The notes below the pieces were generated by a model that was not told the DNA's origin, did no database searches, and was given only the letters and a program-made list of their open reading frames with translations. Of a DNA stretch of 35,249 bases, positions 1 through 8,810 are shown in pieces; within the stretch, counting starts at the first letter, position 1; each line of letters opens with the position of its first letter. The stretch comes from Alloyangia mangrovi (GTDB taxonomy: Bacteria > Pseudomonadota > Alphaproteobacteria > Rhodobacterales > Rhodobacteraceae). The stretch is taken from positions 1-35,249 of the forward strand of contig NZ_NTHN02000057.1 of the NCBI RefSeq assembly GCF_002300555.2, written 5' to 3'. The position numbers were made by a program, and so were the translations under genes.

Positions 1-287
1 TCGATCACCTTCGACCGTGGGTTCGAGTTTCGCGACTGGCGAAAGCTCGAGGCCGGCATCGGGACAACTGCCTGATTCTGCGACCCGCAGGCACCCTGGC
101 AGAAGGGCTCGGTGGAAAACCTGAACGGACGGGCCCGCCGCGTCCTGCCCCGCGATACGTCTCTCGCATCGCTTTCGAGGCCCCAGATGAAGGAGATCAG
201 CGAGAGACTGAATGCGACACCCCGCAAATGCCTCGGATGGCGCACGCCAACGAAGCCATCAGACAAGAAATGGTGAAACTGAGATAG
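1..287 (+). pseudogene. IS30-family transposase, C-terminal remnant
   Basis: Reading frame 1 gives the end of an IS30-type DDE transposase: an ITFDRG.EFRDW segment, then a WQKGSVENLNGRARR segment carrying the last catalytic Glu, then the family's usual LNATPRKCLGWRTP end. Two lesions are visible. A TGA at 73-75 stands where the family normally has Trp, and one base is missing near 250, so that the expected ending (NEAIRQEMVKLR, stop at 285-287) lies in another frame. The gene is also cut by the window edge. Neither lesion is at a homopolymer of 7, so this looks like true decay. Family assignment is from motif recognition. Confidence 0.85.
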
Positions 288-325
288 CGGACCCTGTCGC
301 AACGCCCCTTGAGTTCACAAACAGG

Positions 326-350
326 CACACACAGACACACACAACACACC
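326..350. repeat. AC-rich simple repeat
   Basis: A 25-base stretch made almost only of A and C dinucleotides, 40 bases past the end of the transposase remnant. No function is seen. Confidence 0.6.
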
Positions 351-398
351 AGTGTCGGCGGCCCTTCCTCCTCCCGAGGTTGGATCTGTCCCAAATCG

Positions 399-420
399 AT
401 TTTTGTCGTCTGACAAAAAT
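399..420. repeat. AT-rich perfect hairpin
   Basis: ATTTTTGTC (399-407) and GACAAAAAT (412-420) form a perfect 9-bp stem with a 4-base loop. It lies in the non-coding flank of the IS30 remnant. It could be part of an old element end or an operator; it is too AT-rich to be a typical terminator. Confidence 0.4.
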
Positions 421-446
421 GGCCGCTAAGCGCGGCTGAAGGGAAA

Positions 447-478
447 CATGCGAAACCCGCAACGTCGAGTTTCGCATG
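447..478 (-). terminator. Hairpin, possible terminator of the 512-1382 gene
   Basis: CATGCGAAAC (447-456) pairs perfectly with GTTTCGCATG (469-478), with a 12-base loop. Read on the minus strand, the hairpin lies 33 bases after the stop of the gene ending at 512 and is followed by TTT. The T tract is short, so the terminator call is moderate. Confidence 0.45.
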
Positions 479-511
479 GTAGTTTCCGGTGTTCGCCTGA
501 GCGCGGCCTGC

Positions 512-1382
512 TCACGCGAAAAGGAAGTCATCTCCAGACAGGCTCAGGACATAACCCGTGTCGATATTATTGATCGGTTCGACATTCCCTTTGTCTCCAG
601 GAAGTGAAAATCCGATACCTTCTGGCAGCGGGTCCGGTGCCGTTCCGTTGGAGTTGTAATCACCGTAGGCAAAGTATTGTGTCGTCGCTAGTCCGCCCTT
701 GATGACGATCCCCATGAGGTCAGCATCGCTGTCCAAGTTTGGATCGTGAGAAATCAGGGCCGAGAGAAGATCTTCGATATACGCGTCCGGATCATCGCCT
801 AGCTCTTCGGGAACATCAATTTTGACCGTGTAGTAACCGTCCAGCTCGGACTTCGGTTTCGTGTCTCCGGCAGTCTGGTTGAAGATCAGGGTCAGGTTCG
901 AGATATTCTGGGACCATTCAGGGAAATCGTCTGACGGTTCTTCGCACGGAGGCTGGTACTCTCCAGTGTCCGCAAGCTTGAGGCTGCCCTCGCGATCCTC
1001 ACCGACGCTGGTTGCGCGGATGCCGATCTCGGCGTCCGCCAGATCCTCCAGGTTATCCACCCCGAGCTGCGCCAGCGTGTAGCTTATCGTTCCGCAGGTT
1101 GTATCTGCATCATTCCCCCCCAACGGTTCCGATTTGGGCAGCAAAATCAAAGCCGTCGAGCTTATCGCCATCGCTGTCACTGCCATTCATGTTGTTGCCA
1201 CCGCCGAGACTGCGGAAGACACCTCCATCATTGTCGATGTCGATAAAGAACCCATTCAGATCGGCAATGCCGCCAACGAGTTCGTATTTAAAGGTAATAT
1301 TTCCAGAGCCGTCGTCTGTTGCAGTGACGAGGACTGACACATCACCGGCTGTCAGCTGCCAAGTTACGGATGCCGTAGACAT
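512..1382 (-). CDS. Acidic, probably secreted protein of unknown function, frameshifted at a 7-base run
   Basis: The product begins MSTASVTWQLTAGD, preceded by a GAGG ribosome site 8 bases from the ATG. The frame runs about 88 codons and stops just after a G7 run (plus-strand C7 at 1115-1121). With one G removed the frame continues (TVGG-NDADTT) to the stop at 512, giving about 289 residues. The protein is rich in Asp, Gly and Asn with DIDNDGG and DSDGDKLDG stretches, has no Sec signal, and ends in a hydrophobic tail after Asp-Asp (SLSGDDFLFA). Such tails occur in type I secretion substrates, so export without a signal peptide is an inference. I do not recognise a named domain. The match of composition and theme across the break argues that one gene is present, not two. 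Confidence 0.7.
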
Positions 1383-1849
1383 CTTAAATTCCTCAAATTC
1401 ATGAAATAGAATGGATGTGAAATTGTGCGCATCTTACGAGAAATACGTATGAGCGGCTCAGAATATGTATCACCTTCGGAGAGAGGTGAACACGATTCTG
1501 TCTAAATGTTGTCGCCCTATCAACACTATTCAAAAGGTGCCGAAAACATGTGTCACAAGCTGGGTTCTTGAGGGTCGATAATCGGCCATCGAAGACCTCT
1601 GCAGATATGGTTCCGAGCCGCCTCCGGTGTCCCGGAGGCTCCATTCCTGAATAGATGAACCAGCACATGAGCAAGGCCGCTAAACGGTCTCACCGAAGTC
1701 CCCTGACCAAGTCTTTCAGAGGGGTCGTGCAGGGCCCTTGGTGAAACGATTTGGCTCCAGTTGACGTCGAGCTATACGCTGGTCGTGTCGTCGTCACTCA
1801 CCCGCACCTGCCCGCGCAAGCACCGGACATAGCCAGCCTGCATCCCGCG
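1383..1849. other. Gap with no convincing gene
   Basis: About 470 bases between the start of the acidic protein gene and the stop of the small membrane protein gene. It must hold the promoter of the former. Short open frames exist but none shows a family motif or a good ribosome site. Confidence 0.5.
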
Positions 1850-1969
1850 CTATCTCATGAAGATCGAGACCAGCGCCGCTGCGATGGCGACGAGAACCAG
1901 GCCCCAGACCGCGAAGATGACCAGGATGATGGCCCTGAGGTCTTTCGCTTTTCTTTCCAAATTCTTCAT
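1850..1969 (-). CDS. Small single-pass membrane protein, 39 aa
   Basis: The product starts MKNLERKAKDLRAI and continues into one strongly hydrophobic helix (about residues 13-37, LVIFAVWGLVLVAIAA) ending SIFMR. An AGGA ribosome site lies 8 bases upstream of this ATG, which is why it is preferred to a longer upstream frame. The basic N-terminus predicts that it stays in the cytoplasm. It is divergent from the Crp/Fnr gene at 2146, with 176 bases between the two starts. I recognise no family; function unknown. Confidence 0.45.
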   Translation of the reverse strand: MKNLERKAKDLRAIILVIFAVWGLVLVAIAAALVSIFMR

Positions 1970-2145
1970 CAGGATAGTCCTAAACTCTTTAACGATACGG
2001 GTCCGGGCGGCGCGAGCGGCCCCCGGACAGCACGGCTGGTGCCGTTCTGCCGGCAGCAAACGTCCCTGCGCGTCGGGCTCCATATTGCATTCCGCTGCGG
2101 CAATTGTTCAAAATCCAACATTCGCGATCACGATTGGGGAATTTC

Positions 2146-2841
2146 ATGCTGGGTGATGCGCTCGAGGACAGAACTTGGGACATTGCCACCCTCGGGTGGC
2201 TCGGAGAACGCAGCGACGCCTTCCGCGCCGCCGTCCGGGAGCGGGCGCGGCTGCGGCACTACGCCCAGGGCGATTACGTGCATCACGGCGGTGACGACGC
2301 GGGCGGCATCTACGGGGTCGTGGCGGGCAGCTTCGGCACCTATGCCATGAGCGACTCCGCCGGGATCGTCCTCGGCCACATCTTCCGCGAAGGTGCCTGG
2401 TTCGGGCAGGGGCCGGTCGTCAGCGGTCGGCCGCGCTACCTGAGCTTCCAGGCCATGGAGCCCTCGGCGGTGCTCTCCTTGCCCGGTTCCGCGCTCAACC
2501 AGATCGTCCAGGCTGCCGCCGGCGCCGAGCGCGAGCTCATGTCGCTGTCCGAGTACAACCAGGTGATCATGTCGCGCGTCGTGTCCGAGCTGCTGATCCG
2601 CAAGACCGATGCCCGCGTCGCCGCCGTCCTGCTGCGCCTCTTCGAGGTCAGCCCGGGGGACGCCCGCGCGGGCACCTCCTGCAGGGTCACCCAGGCGGAG
2701 CTCAGCGAGATGGCGAACACCTCGCGGCACACCGCGAACTCGGTTCTCCGGACTTTCGAGGCGCGGGGCTGGATCGAGACCAGCTACGGCAGCATCACGC
2801 TTCGCAACCCGGGCGCGCTGAGGGACCACGCGTGGGCCTGA
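2146..2841 (+). CDS. Crp/Fnr-family transcriptional regulator
   Basis: A 231-residue protein with the two-domain plan of the family. An N-terminal cyclic-nucleotide-binding-type beta barrel covers about residues 15-120 (a YVHHGGDDAGGIYGVVAGSF segment, then an IFREGAWFGQ segment). A long dimerisation helix follows, then a C-terminal winged HTH (VTQAELSEMANTSRHTANSV, then LRTFEARGWIE). It lacks the cysteine cluster of oxygen-sensing Fnr, so its signal is unknown. The ATG at 2146 is chosen because GGGGA lies 5 bases before it; a TTG at 2104 is also in frame but has no such site. It probably regulates nearby genes or the divergent small membrane gene, but no target can be shown. Confidence 0.85.
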   Translation: MLGDALEDRTWDIATLGWLGERSDAFRAAVRERARLRHYAQGDYVHHGGDDAGGIYGVVAGSFGTYAMSDSAGIVLGHIFREGAWFGQGPVVSGRPRYLSFQAMEPSAVLSLPGSALNQIVQAAAGAERELMSLSEYNQVIMSRVVSELLIRKTDARVAAVLLRLFEVSPGDARAGTSCRVTQAELSEMANTSRHTANSVLRTFEARGWIETSYGSITLRNPGALRDHAWA

Positions 2842-3016
2842 TCTGAGCGTCATCCGCGCACGAGCCGGGCCTCATGAAGGCGGGCAAGAGCCCCCCGCCC
2901 CTGCCCGGCGCGCCGCCTCGGCGGAAAGGCGCTCTCGCCCGCCGTCCGCCCCGGTTTGCGCCGGAACATTGCCCCCTGCCTGCCCGTTTTATTGGCACAT
3001 CAGGAGGAGATGTCCG

Positions 3017-3364
3017 ATGCATGAGAACTCGACAATGATTTCGTCCGACAAGGTCAATGGCACGGCGGTCTATTCCCGCTCCGGCGAGCATGTCGGCACG
3101 ATCGACCACCTCACCATCGACAAGGCGACCGGCAAGGTGGCCTATGCGGTGATGGGCTTCGGGGGCTTTCTTGGGATCGGTGAAGACCACCACCCGATCC
3201 CTTGGGCCAAGCTGAGCTACGACACCAGCCGTGGCGGCTATGTGACCGACATCACGTCCGAGCAGCTGGAAGGGGCGCCGGAGCGCCGGGATGACTGGCA
3301 CCGCGACCGCGACTGGGAGGCCCGCACGCACGACTATTACGGCGTGCCCAACTACTGGGTCTGA
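3017..3364 (+). CDS. PRC-barrel domain protein
   Basis: A 115-residue protein with a PRC-barrel at about residues 8-80: VNGTAVYSRSGEHVGTIDHL, then KVAYAVMGFGGFLGIGEDHH and IPWAKLSYD. The family binds partners or RNA and is common as small stress or photosynthesis-related proteins in Rhodobacteraceae. The tail is rich in Arg, Asp and Tyr and ends GVPNYWV. The ATG at 3017 follows a strong AGGAGGAGA site by 6 bases. It stands alone, 175 bases after the Crp/Fnr stop, and is followed by a strong hairpin, so it is probably transcribed by itself. Exact role unknown. Confidence 0.85.
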   Translation: MHENSTMISSDKVNGTAVYSRSGEHVGTIDHLTIDKATGKVAYAVMGFGGFLGIGEDHHPIPWAKLSYDTSRGGYVTDITSEQLEGAPERRDDWHRDRDWEARTHDYYGVPNYWV

Positions 3365-3392
3365 ACGGGTTCGCTCCCGCAAGCACGACCAG

Positions 3393-3420
3393 CAGGGCCC
3401 GGCCGGAAGGCCGGGCCCTG
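3393..3420. terminator. Strong GC hairpin between convergent genes
   Basis: A perfect 12-bp stem (3393-3404 with 3409-3420) closes a GGAA loop. It lies 29 bases after the PRC-barrel stop and between that gene and the convergent LysR gene, so it may end transcription from both sides. No long T tract follows. Confidence 0.65.
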
Positions 3421-3543
3421 GCATTCTTGAAGCCGCCCGTTTGAGGAACTCTCTTCCCTGCGGGACGCCACATTGGCCAGCCCGGCGTTCGACCCCGCCT
3501 CGGGGGTCAGCGCAAAGCCCAGGGATGCGCCACGTCCCGCAGC

Positions 3544-4437
3544 TCAACTACCCTGCCGGAGCAGCCTTTGCGTGACGGTGAAGAAATTGGTCACATGCGC
3601 CAGCCGGTTGTCCCGCCGCGCGCAGATCGTCAGCCGGGTGCCGGGGTTGGGCCCGTCGAAGCGGCGGAAGACGACGCCGGGGCGGCTGACGCGGCTGACG
3701 CTCTCGGGCACCATGCACAGGCCCACCCCGACCGAGACCAGGGAGATGGCGGTCTGGTAGTCCTGCGCGAAGACCTGGTCGCGGGGGATGAAGCCGTTCA
3801 TCTCGCAGCAGCGCAGCACGTCATCGGCAAAGCTCGGCCGCGGCCGGTGCGGGTAGAGCACGAAGGTCTCTGCCTCGACCTCGGGCAGCGGGATCGCGGC
3901 GCCGCGCGCGGCCAGAGGCGCGCTTTCCGGCACGGCCAGGACCAGCGCCTCCTCGACCAGCCGGAGCGTGCGCAGTTCCTCGCCCTTCAGCGCCGGGCGC
4001 GCCACGGCGATGTCGAGATCCTGCTGCGCCAGCGCGCGCTCGAGCTCGGCGTTGTTCATCGCCGACAGCATCAGGTCGACCCCGGGATATTGCGCGCGGT
4101 AGGCCTTGATCACCTCCGGCAGCGGCCCGTGCGTGGCCGAGCCGACAAAGCCCACCCGCAGCCGCCCCGCGCCGCCCTCGCCGATGAGCCGGGTCTCGCG
4201 AAAGGCGCTGTCGAGCCGCTCGACCAGGTCGCGCGCCCGCTCGAGGAACAGCTCGCCCGCCGGGGTGAGGCGGATCTGGCTGCGCGAGCGGTCGAAGAGC
4301 TTGGCGCCGAGATCCGTCTCGAGCGCGGCGATCTGGCGGCTGAGCGGCGGCTGCGCCATGTCGAGCCGGGCGGCGGCGCGGCCGAAGTGCAATTCCTCGG
4401 CCACCGCGAGGAAATATCTCAGCCGTTTCAGCTCCAT
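3544..4437 (-). CDS. LysR-family transcriptional regulator
   Basis: A 297-residue protein of normal LysR length. The N-terminal winged HTH is clear (MELKRLRYFLAVAEELHFG, then RAAARLDMAQPPLSRQIAAL, then LGAKLFDRS), and the rest is the effector-binding domain. The N-terminus resembles the CatR/BenM/CbnR branch, whose members sense muconate-type acids. That fits a last gene in an operon with a muconate-cycloisomerase-like enzyme. It lies 27 bases after the hydrolase gene on the same strand, so it is probably co-transcribed and may regulate its own operon. The inducer is not known. Confidence 0.9.
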   Translation of the reverse strand: MELKRLRYFLAVAEELHFGRAAARLDMAQPPLSRQIAALETDLGAKLFDRSRSQIRLTPAGELFLERARDLVERLDSAFRETRLIGEGGAGRLRVGFVGSATHGPLPEVIKAYRAQYPGVDLMLSAMNNAELERALAQQDLDIAVARPALKGEELRTLRLVEEALVLAVPESAPLAARGAAIPLPEVEAETFVLYPHRPRPSFADDVLRCCEMNGFIPRDQVFAQDYQTAISLVSVGVGLCMVPESVSRVSRPGVVFRRFDGPNPGTRLTICARRDNRLAHVTNFFTVTQRLLRQGS

Positions 4438-4464
4438 CGCCTCTCCTGCCGCGCCCTGCCCCAG

Positions 4465-5305
4465 CTAGCCCATGCGCGCCAGCGCCGCGATGAAATGCGG
4501 CCGGAACGCCGCGGGGTTCTCGCTCATCGGAAAATGGCCGATGCCGGGCATGAGGGCAAGCGTGGCCCCGGGAATGGCCCGGGCGGTGCGCTCGGCATCC
4601 TCGGGCGTGCAGGTCATGTCGTACTCGCCGACCATGATGTGCAGCGGACGCGCCGAGGTGTCGATCTCGCCGAGCCGGCCGACCAGGCTGTCGTCGCGGG
4701 TGTAGAAGCTCAGGTCGCCGCGGAACACGCCGGGGCCCGATTGCATGAACATCCACTGGGTGTTCCAGCGCTCGGCCTCCGGGCCCTGCGGCGCGATATT
4801 GGCCGAGACCAGCGCCGCGCCCATCTCGCCGCCATGCGCGTCGGGGCGGTGGAACCAGTCGATGTCGTACCAGGCGGGCTGGAAGTCAGAAGCCTCGATG
4901 GCGATGAAGCCGCGGAACGGCTCGGGATGGCGCAGCGCCAGCTGCAGCGCGATCCGCCCGCCCATGGAGCAGCCGGCATAGACCGGGTTTTCCAGCTCGA
5001 GCGCCGCGACCATGGCCAGCACGACCTCGATGTAGGCTTCGGTGGTGAGCAGGTATTCCTCGGTCTGCCAGCCCTCGGGCGGCAGCGACTTACCGTGCCA
5101 GGGCATGTCGACGGCGATGATCCGGTGCCCTGCCGTGATCTCGGCATCGTTCATGATGTGCCGCCACTGCCGCGTGTCGGCGCCGGCGGTGTGGAAGCAG
5201 ATCACCGGGCGTCCCTGCCCGGCTTCCTCGAAATAGACCCGGTGCGGGCGCCCCCCCGACCTCGATCGTCACATAGCGTCCGATGATGGGCTCGATGCGG
5301 CTCAT
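4465..5305 (-). CDS. Alpha/beta hydrolase, lactonase-like, frameshifted at a 7-base run
   Basis: The product starts MSRIEPIIGRYVTIEVGG at 5305, with a 4-base ATGA overlap with the upstream gene. It then shifts frame at a G7 run (plus-strand C7 at 5251-5257). Removing one G gives a continuous 279-residue alpha/beta hydrolase (GGRPHRVYFEEAGQGRPVI...). The catalytic triad is visible: Ser113 in GCSMGG, Asp229 in GEYDM, His257 in GIGHFP. Within this operon it could open a lactone or cleave an ester made by the cycloisomerase-like enzyme, like 3-oxoadipate enol-lactonase, but the substrate is not known. In the sequence as given, a start inside the gene would lack the first beta strands. Confidence 0.85.
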
Positions 5306-5688
5306 GCGCAGACCTCCCGGCCGAGGGCCATGAATTCCTTGAAGAAGCGCAGGTTCTTGACCAGTGCGAGGATGTCGCCCTCGATGCTGCCGCGGCCGGT
5401 CTTCACGAAGCCGAAGATGTCGTGAAAGCCCGCCTCGGGCACCGGCTCCCAGAATTTCAGCAGCGCCTCGCGGTCGACGCGCAGGGCAAAGCGCCAGGGG
5501 ATCTTGCGCGAGGGGCCGGGGCGGATCTCCTCGATCCGGCCGCGGTGGAACACCAGGTAGTATTCCGCGCCGCCCACCTCGAGCAGCACGGTCTCCGAGA
5601 ACAGCGCCCCGAGCCGGCCGAGATGCGCGCGCCCGGCAAGCGCTTCGGCCATGGCGGCGAGGCGGGGATGAAGATCGGTCTCGCCCAT
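5302..5688 (-). CDS. Uncharacterised 128-aa protein in the catabolic operon
   Basis: The ATG follows an AAGGAG site and lies 4 bases after the stop of the cycloisomerase-like gene; its own stop overlaps the hydrolase start (ATGA). The middle (AEYYLVFHRGRIEEIRPGPS, then WRFALRVDREALLKFW) and the FFKEF end resemble the small hydrophobic-pocket proteins related to sterol carrier protein 2. That assignment is tentative. The tight coupling on both sides says it works with its neighbours, perhaps binding the substrate or product. Confidence 0.8.
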   Translation of the reverse strand: MGETDLHPRLAAMAEALAGRAHLGRLGALFSETVLLEVGGAEYYLVFHRGRIEEIRPGPSRKIPWRFALRVDREALLKFWEPVPEAGFHDIFGFVKTGRGSIEGDILALVKNLRFFKEFMALGREVCA

Positions 5689-5692
5689 CGGC

Positions 5693-6868
5693 TCACTCCT
5701 TCCTTGCGTATTTGTCGATGACTTCGGGGTTCGGCGTGATGCCGAGCCCGGGCCCCTGCGGCAGATGCACCTGGAAGTCCGCGTAGCGCAGCCCCTCTGT
5801 CACCAGGTCCTCGACCAGGATCTTCGGGCCGAACTGCTCGGTGCCCCATTCCAGGCGCGGCAGAGTCGCGAAGGCCTGCAGGTGCCCGGCGGCGCCGATC
5901 GAGCTTTCCAGCAGGCAGCCGCCGTAGAGCTGCACGCCCTGCGCGGCGGCGATGCCGGCCACCCGCTTGAGGGTGTGCGCGCTGCCGTGCTTGCAGAGCT
6001 TGAGCGAGAGCACCGAGCCGGTCGCCGCGGCGCTCTCGCGCGCCGCCTCGGCCAGGGTCGAGACGCTCTCGTCCATCATCACCGGCACCTCGGAACGGGC
6101 GGCGATGCGCGCCGAGGCGGCGGTCTGTCCCGCGGCGATCGGCTGCTCGATCAGGCTGACCCCGAGATCGCGCAGCGCCGGGAGGTGGCGGATGCACTCG
6201 GCCTCGCTCCAGGCCTGGTTGACGTCGGCGACCAGCGGCGTGCCCGCGGGCAGCGCCGCCTGCAGCGCCGCGAGCCGCGCCAGGTCGGTCTGCGGATCGG
6301 CAAAGCCGAGCTTGATCTTGAAGCGCCGGAACCAGCCGCGCCGGATCATCTCCAGCGCCTCCTCGACCTCCTGCGCCGCATCGCCGGAGGCCAGCGCCCA
6401 GACCGCCTCGAAGGAGGTCCGCACCGCGCCGCCGAGCAGCACATGCGCCGGCACCTCCAGCGTCTTGCCCGTGGCGTCGAGCAGCGCCATGTCGATGGCC
6501 GATTTCGCGGTGTAGTTGCGCTTGGCGGCGCGCTCCATCTGCAGGCTCGCGGCCTCGGCAAGACAGGCGGGATGGCCGATCAGCGCCGGGGCGAGATAGG
6601 CGTCGATATTGGCCTTCATCGCCTCGACGCTCTCCTCGGCCCATCGCGGCCCGCCGAGGGTCGAGCCCTCGCCGAAGCCGGTGACGCCGTTTTCCAGCTC
6701 GACGGTCACGAAGATGTAGCCCTGGTGGCGCACCGAGGTGTTGGACAGCTTGTGCTGCCGGGTGGTCGGCGCCTCGATGATGCGGGCGCTGATCCGCCGG
6801 ATGGCCGTGGCCCGGCAGAGATCGCGGCCTGCCGCGGTCTCCTGGGGCGAAGCGGGCGAGACTGTCAT
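5693..6868 (-). CDS. Muconate-cycloisomerase-like enzyme (enolase superfamily)
   Basis: A 391-residue member of the muconate lactonizing enzyme/mandelate racemase group. The KxK general base is Lys184-x-Lys186 (FKIKLG). The metal ligands are Asp215 (VADVNQAW), Glu241 (IEQP) and Asp266 (MMDES), and the second-side Lys290 lies in LSLKLCKHG, the pattern of the MLE subgroup. Such enzymes cyclise a diacid to a lactone, epimerise, or dehydrate. GAGG lies 5 bases before the ATG. It sits between the SLC13 importer and the hydrolase, which suggests uptake, cycloisomerisation, then hydrolysis of an organic acid. True catB function cannot be claimed, because no other catechol-pathway gene is here. Confidence 0.9.
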   Translation of the reverse strand: MTVSPASPQETAAGRDLCRATAIRRISARIIEAPTTRQHKLSNTSVRHQGYIFVTVELENGVTGFGEGSTLGGPRWAEESVEAMKANIDAYLAPALIGHPACLAEAASLQMERAAKRNYTAKSAIDMALLDATGKTLEVPAHVLLGGAVRTSFEAVWALASGDAAQEVEEALEMIRRGWFRRFKIKLGFADPQTDLARLAALQAALPAGTPLVADVNQAWSEAECIRHLPALRDLGVSLIEQPIAAGQTAASARIAARSEVPVMMDESVSTLAEAARESAAATGSVLSLKLCKHGSAHTLKRVAGIAAAQGVQLYGGCLLESSIGAAGHLQAFATLPRLEWGTEQFGPKILVEDLVTEGLRYADFQVHLPQGPGLGITPNPEVIDKYARKE

Positions 6869-6982
6869 GGGGACCTCATGGTTGGGAGCGTCTGCGGCCG
6901 CGGGCCGCTGGGAGGAGGAAGTCGGGGAGGAAAGCCCTGGCCCCGCCCGCCGGAGCGGCGATGGGGCCAGGACCGGGGCAGA

Positions 6983-8497
6983 TCAGCGGGCCAGCACGAG
7001 CGGTACGAGGGTTTCGATGATCCCGAAGATGACCAGCAGCGAGATCACGTTGAGCCAGACCCCGGCCCGCACCATCTGCTTGATCGAGACCTCGCCCGAG
7101 CCGAAGGCCACGGCGTTCGACGGTGTCGCGACCGGCAGCATGTAGGCCGAGCAGACCGCCAGCGTCATCACCGCGGTCATGACCAGCGGGTCGATCCCGA
7201 CGCCGGTCGCCACCGAGCCCATGATCGGGAAGAAGGCGGCGGCGGTCGCGGTGTTGCTGGTCAGCTCGGTCAGGCCGAGCCCGACCACGGCGGCCACCAG
7301 CAGCACCACCAGCGGCGGCATGTCCCCGAAGGCGGCAACCTGGTTGCCGACCCAGACCGACAGGCCGGTGGCGGTGAAGGCCGCCGAGAGGCTCAGCCCG
7401 CCGCCGAAGAGCAGCAGCAGCCCCCAGGGAATGTCGCGCGAGGCGTCCCAGGTCAGCAGCGCGACAGGCCGGCCGGAGGCCTCGCGCTCGCCCGAGGAGA
7501 CGAGGAAGCAGGCCAGCGCCGCCGCGATCGCCACCTGGCTCGAGGAGATCCCCGACAGGAAGGGCAGCGCGGCGTCGATGACAGAGATCTTGGCCAGCAG
7601 CGGCACCGCGACCCAGAAGAAGATCGCCCCGAGGAAGATCAGCGCGACGCGCGATTCCGCCTTGCTCATCGGGCCGAGCGCCGCGATCTCGCTGCGGATC
7701 AGCGCCGCCCCGCCGGGCAGCTCGCGCAGCTCCGAGCGGTAGATCACCTTGGTCAGCAGCACCCAGCCGATCACCAGCATGATCGCTGCGAAGGGCACGC
7801 CGATCAGCATCCATTGCGCGAAGCCCATGTCATAGCCCTGCTGCTCGAGCAGATAGGCCTTCATCAGCGCGGTCGGCGGCTGGCCGATCAGCGTGGCGAT
7901 CGAGCCCATGGTGACGCCATAGGCGATGCCCAGCATGACCGCGGCCGAGAAATTCCTGTCGCGGGTCTCGAGCCCCTGCTCCTTGGCGAGATCGCGCACG
8001 AGATGCAGGATCGAGACCCCGATCGGCACCATGATCACCGCGGTCGCGGTGTTGGAAATCCACGCCGAGATGAAAGCCGAGGCGATCATCATGCCGAGCA
8101 CGATCTGGTCGGGCCGGGTGCCGACCGCCTGGATGGTGCGCAGGGCGATGCGGCGGTGCAGGTTGCTGCGCTCCGTCGCGAGCCCCAGAACCACGCCGCC
8201 GAGCACGAGGAAGACCACGGAGTTCGCATAGGGGGCGGCCATGGCCGCGAAGCTGCCGACGCCGAACAGCGGGAACAGCACCAGCGGCAGCAGCGAGGTC
8301 ACCGGGATCGGCACCGCCTCGGTCATCCACCAGATCGCCATCCACAGCGCCGAGCCCGCCGCCAGCCGTCCCGGCATCGAGAGGCTCTCGGGCAGGACCA
8401 GCGCGAGCAACAGCCCGGCGATCGGCCCGAGGGCCATCATCTTGAAGTTGATCGTCTCGCGCGCCCCGGCGGGTGCGTCGGTATTGGATGCAGTCAT
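6983..8497 (-). CDS. SLC13/DASS-family sodium:anion symporter
   Basis: A 504-residue, many-pass membrane protein. Both signature SNT motifs of the divalent anion:sodium symporter family are present: SNTATAVIMVP at 148-158 and SNTATAAAFFP at about 414-424, each inside a hairpin region, plus a late ATPSNAVAFGSG segment. Family members import C4 dicarboxylates, citrate, sulfate and related anions with sodium. The ATG has an AGGGAGGAAGGA site upstream. As first gene of the operon it probably imports the organic acid that the next enzymes process; the exact anion cannot be read from sequence. Confidence 0.9.
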   Translation of the reverse strand: MTASNTDAPAGARETINFKMMALGPIAGLLLALVLPESLSMPGRLAAGSALWMAIWWMTEAVPIPVTSLLPLVLFPLFGVGSFAAMAAPYANSVVFLVLGGVVLGLATERSNLHRRIALRTIQAVGTRPDQIVLGMMIASAFISAWISNTATAVIMVPIGVSILHLVRDLAKEQGLETRDRNFSAAVMLGIAYGVTMGSIATLIGQPPTALMKAYLLEQQGYDMGFAQWMLIGVPFAAIMLVIGWVLLTKVIYRSELRELPGGAALIRSEIAALGPMSKAESRVALIFLGAIFFWVAVPLLAKISVIDAALPFLSGISSSQVAIAAALACFLVSSGEREASGRPVALLTWDASRDIPWGLLLLFGGGLSLSAAFTATGLSVWVGNQVAAFGDMPPLVVLLVAAVVGLGLTELTSNTATAAAFFPIMGSVATGVGIDPLVMTAVMTLAVCSAYMLPVATPSNAVAFGSGEVSIKQMVRAGVWLNVISLLVIFGIIETLVPLVLAR

Positions 8498-8617
8498 GGG
8501 TCGTCCTTCCTCCCTGGCATCGCGGCGCGCAGGGAAAAGAGCAGGATGCCCAAGCGCCGACGGTCCTCAGGGGGGGCGTAGTCGCCTGAAGAGCCCCTCT
8601 CCTGCAATGCTCGCGGC

Positions 8618-8633
8618 GGTATCCGATGATACC
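8618..8633. promoter_or_regulatory. Candidate operator GGTATC-N4-GATACC
   Basis: A perfect 6-bp inverted repeat with a 4-base spacer, about 120 bases upstream of the SLC13 start codon. A second half-site (GATACC, 8660-8665) lies downstream within AAGGT-N13-ACCTT. Position and symmetry fit a repressor or activator site for the catabolic operon. It is not the T-N11-A form of LysR sites, so a GntR-type protein encoded elsewhere is also possible. Confidence 0.45.
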
Positions 8634-8810
8634 CGAAACGGCATAAGGTGGATGAATTTGATACCTTTTGACTCCAGGGGTGCGCTCAGGGATAGCGTTG
8701 TGACCGATGCGGTTCGGCATCAGACTCCGCGACGCGCAGCCCGCCGGTGCGCGAAATGCGAAAATCCTTCCGCCACTTCTCAAAGGGGATTCACTATGGC
8801 GCATCCCGGG

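Noticed and set aside
1399-1674. Minus-strand frame of 91 codons upstream of the acidic protein gene
   Set aside because: No ribosome site, Cys/His/Arg-rich and no family motif; it probably just fills the promoter region.
2842-3016. C6 run and GC-rich inverted bits after the Crp/Fnr gene as a terminator
   Set aside because: No clean stem could be drawn.
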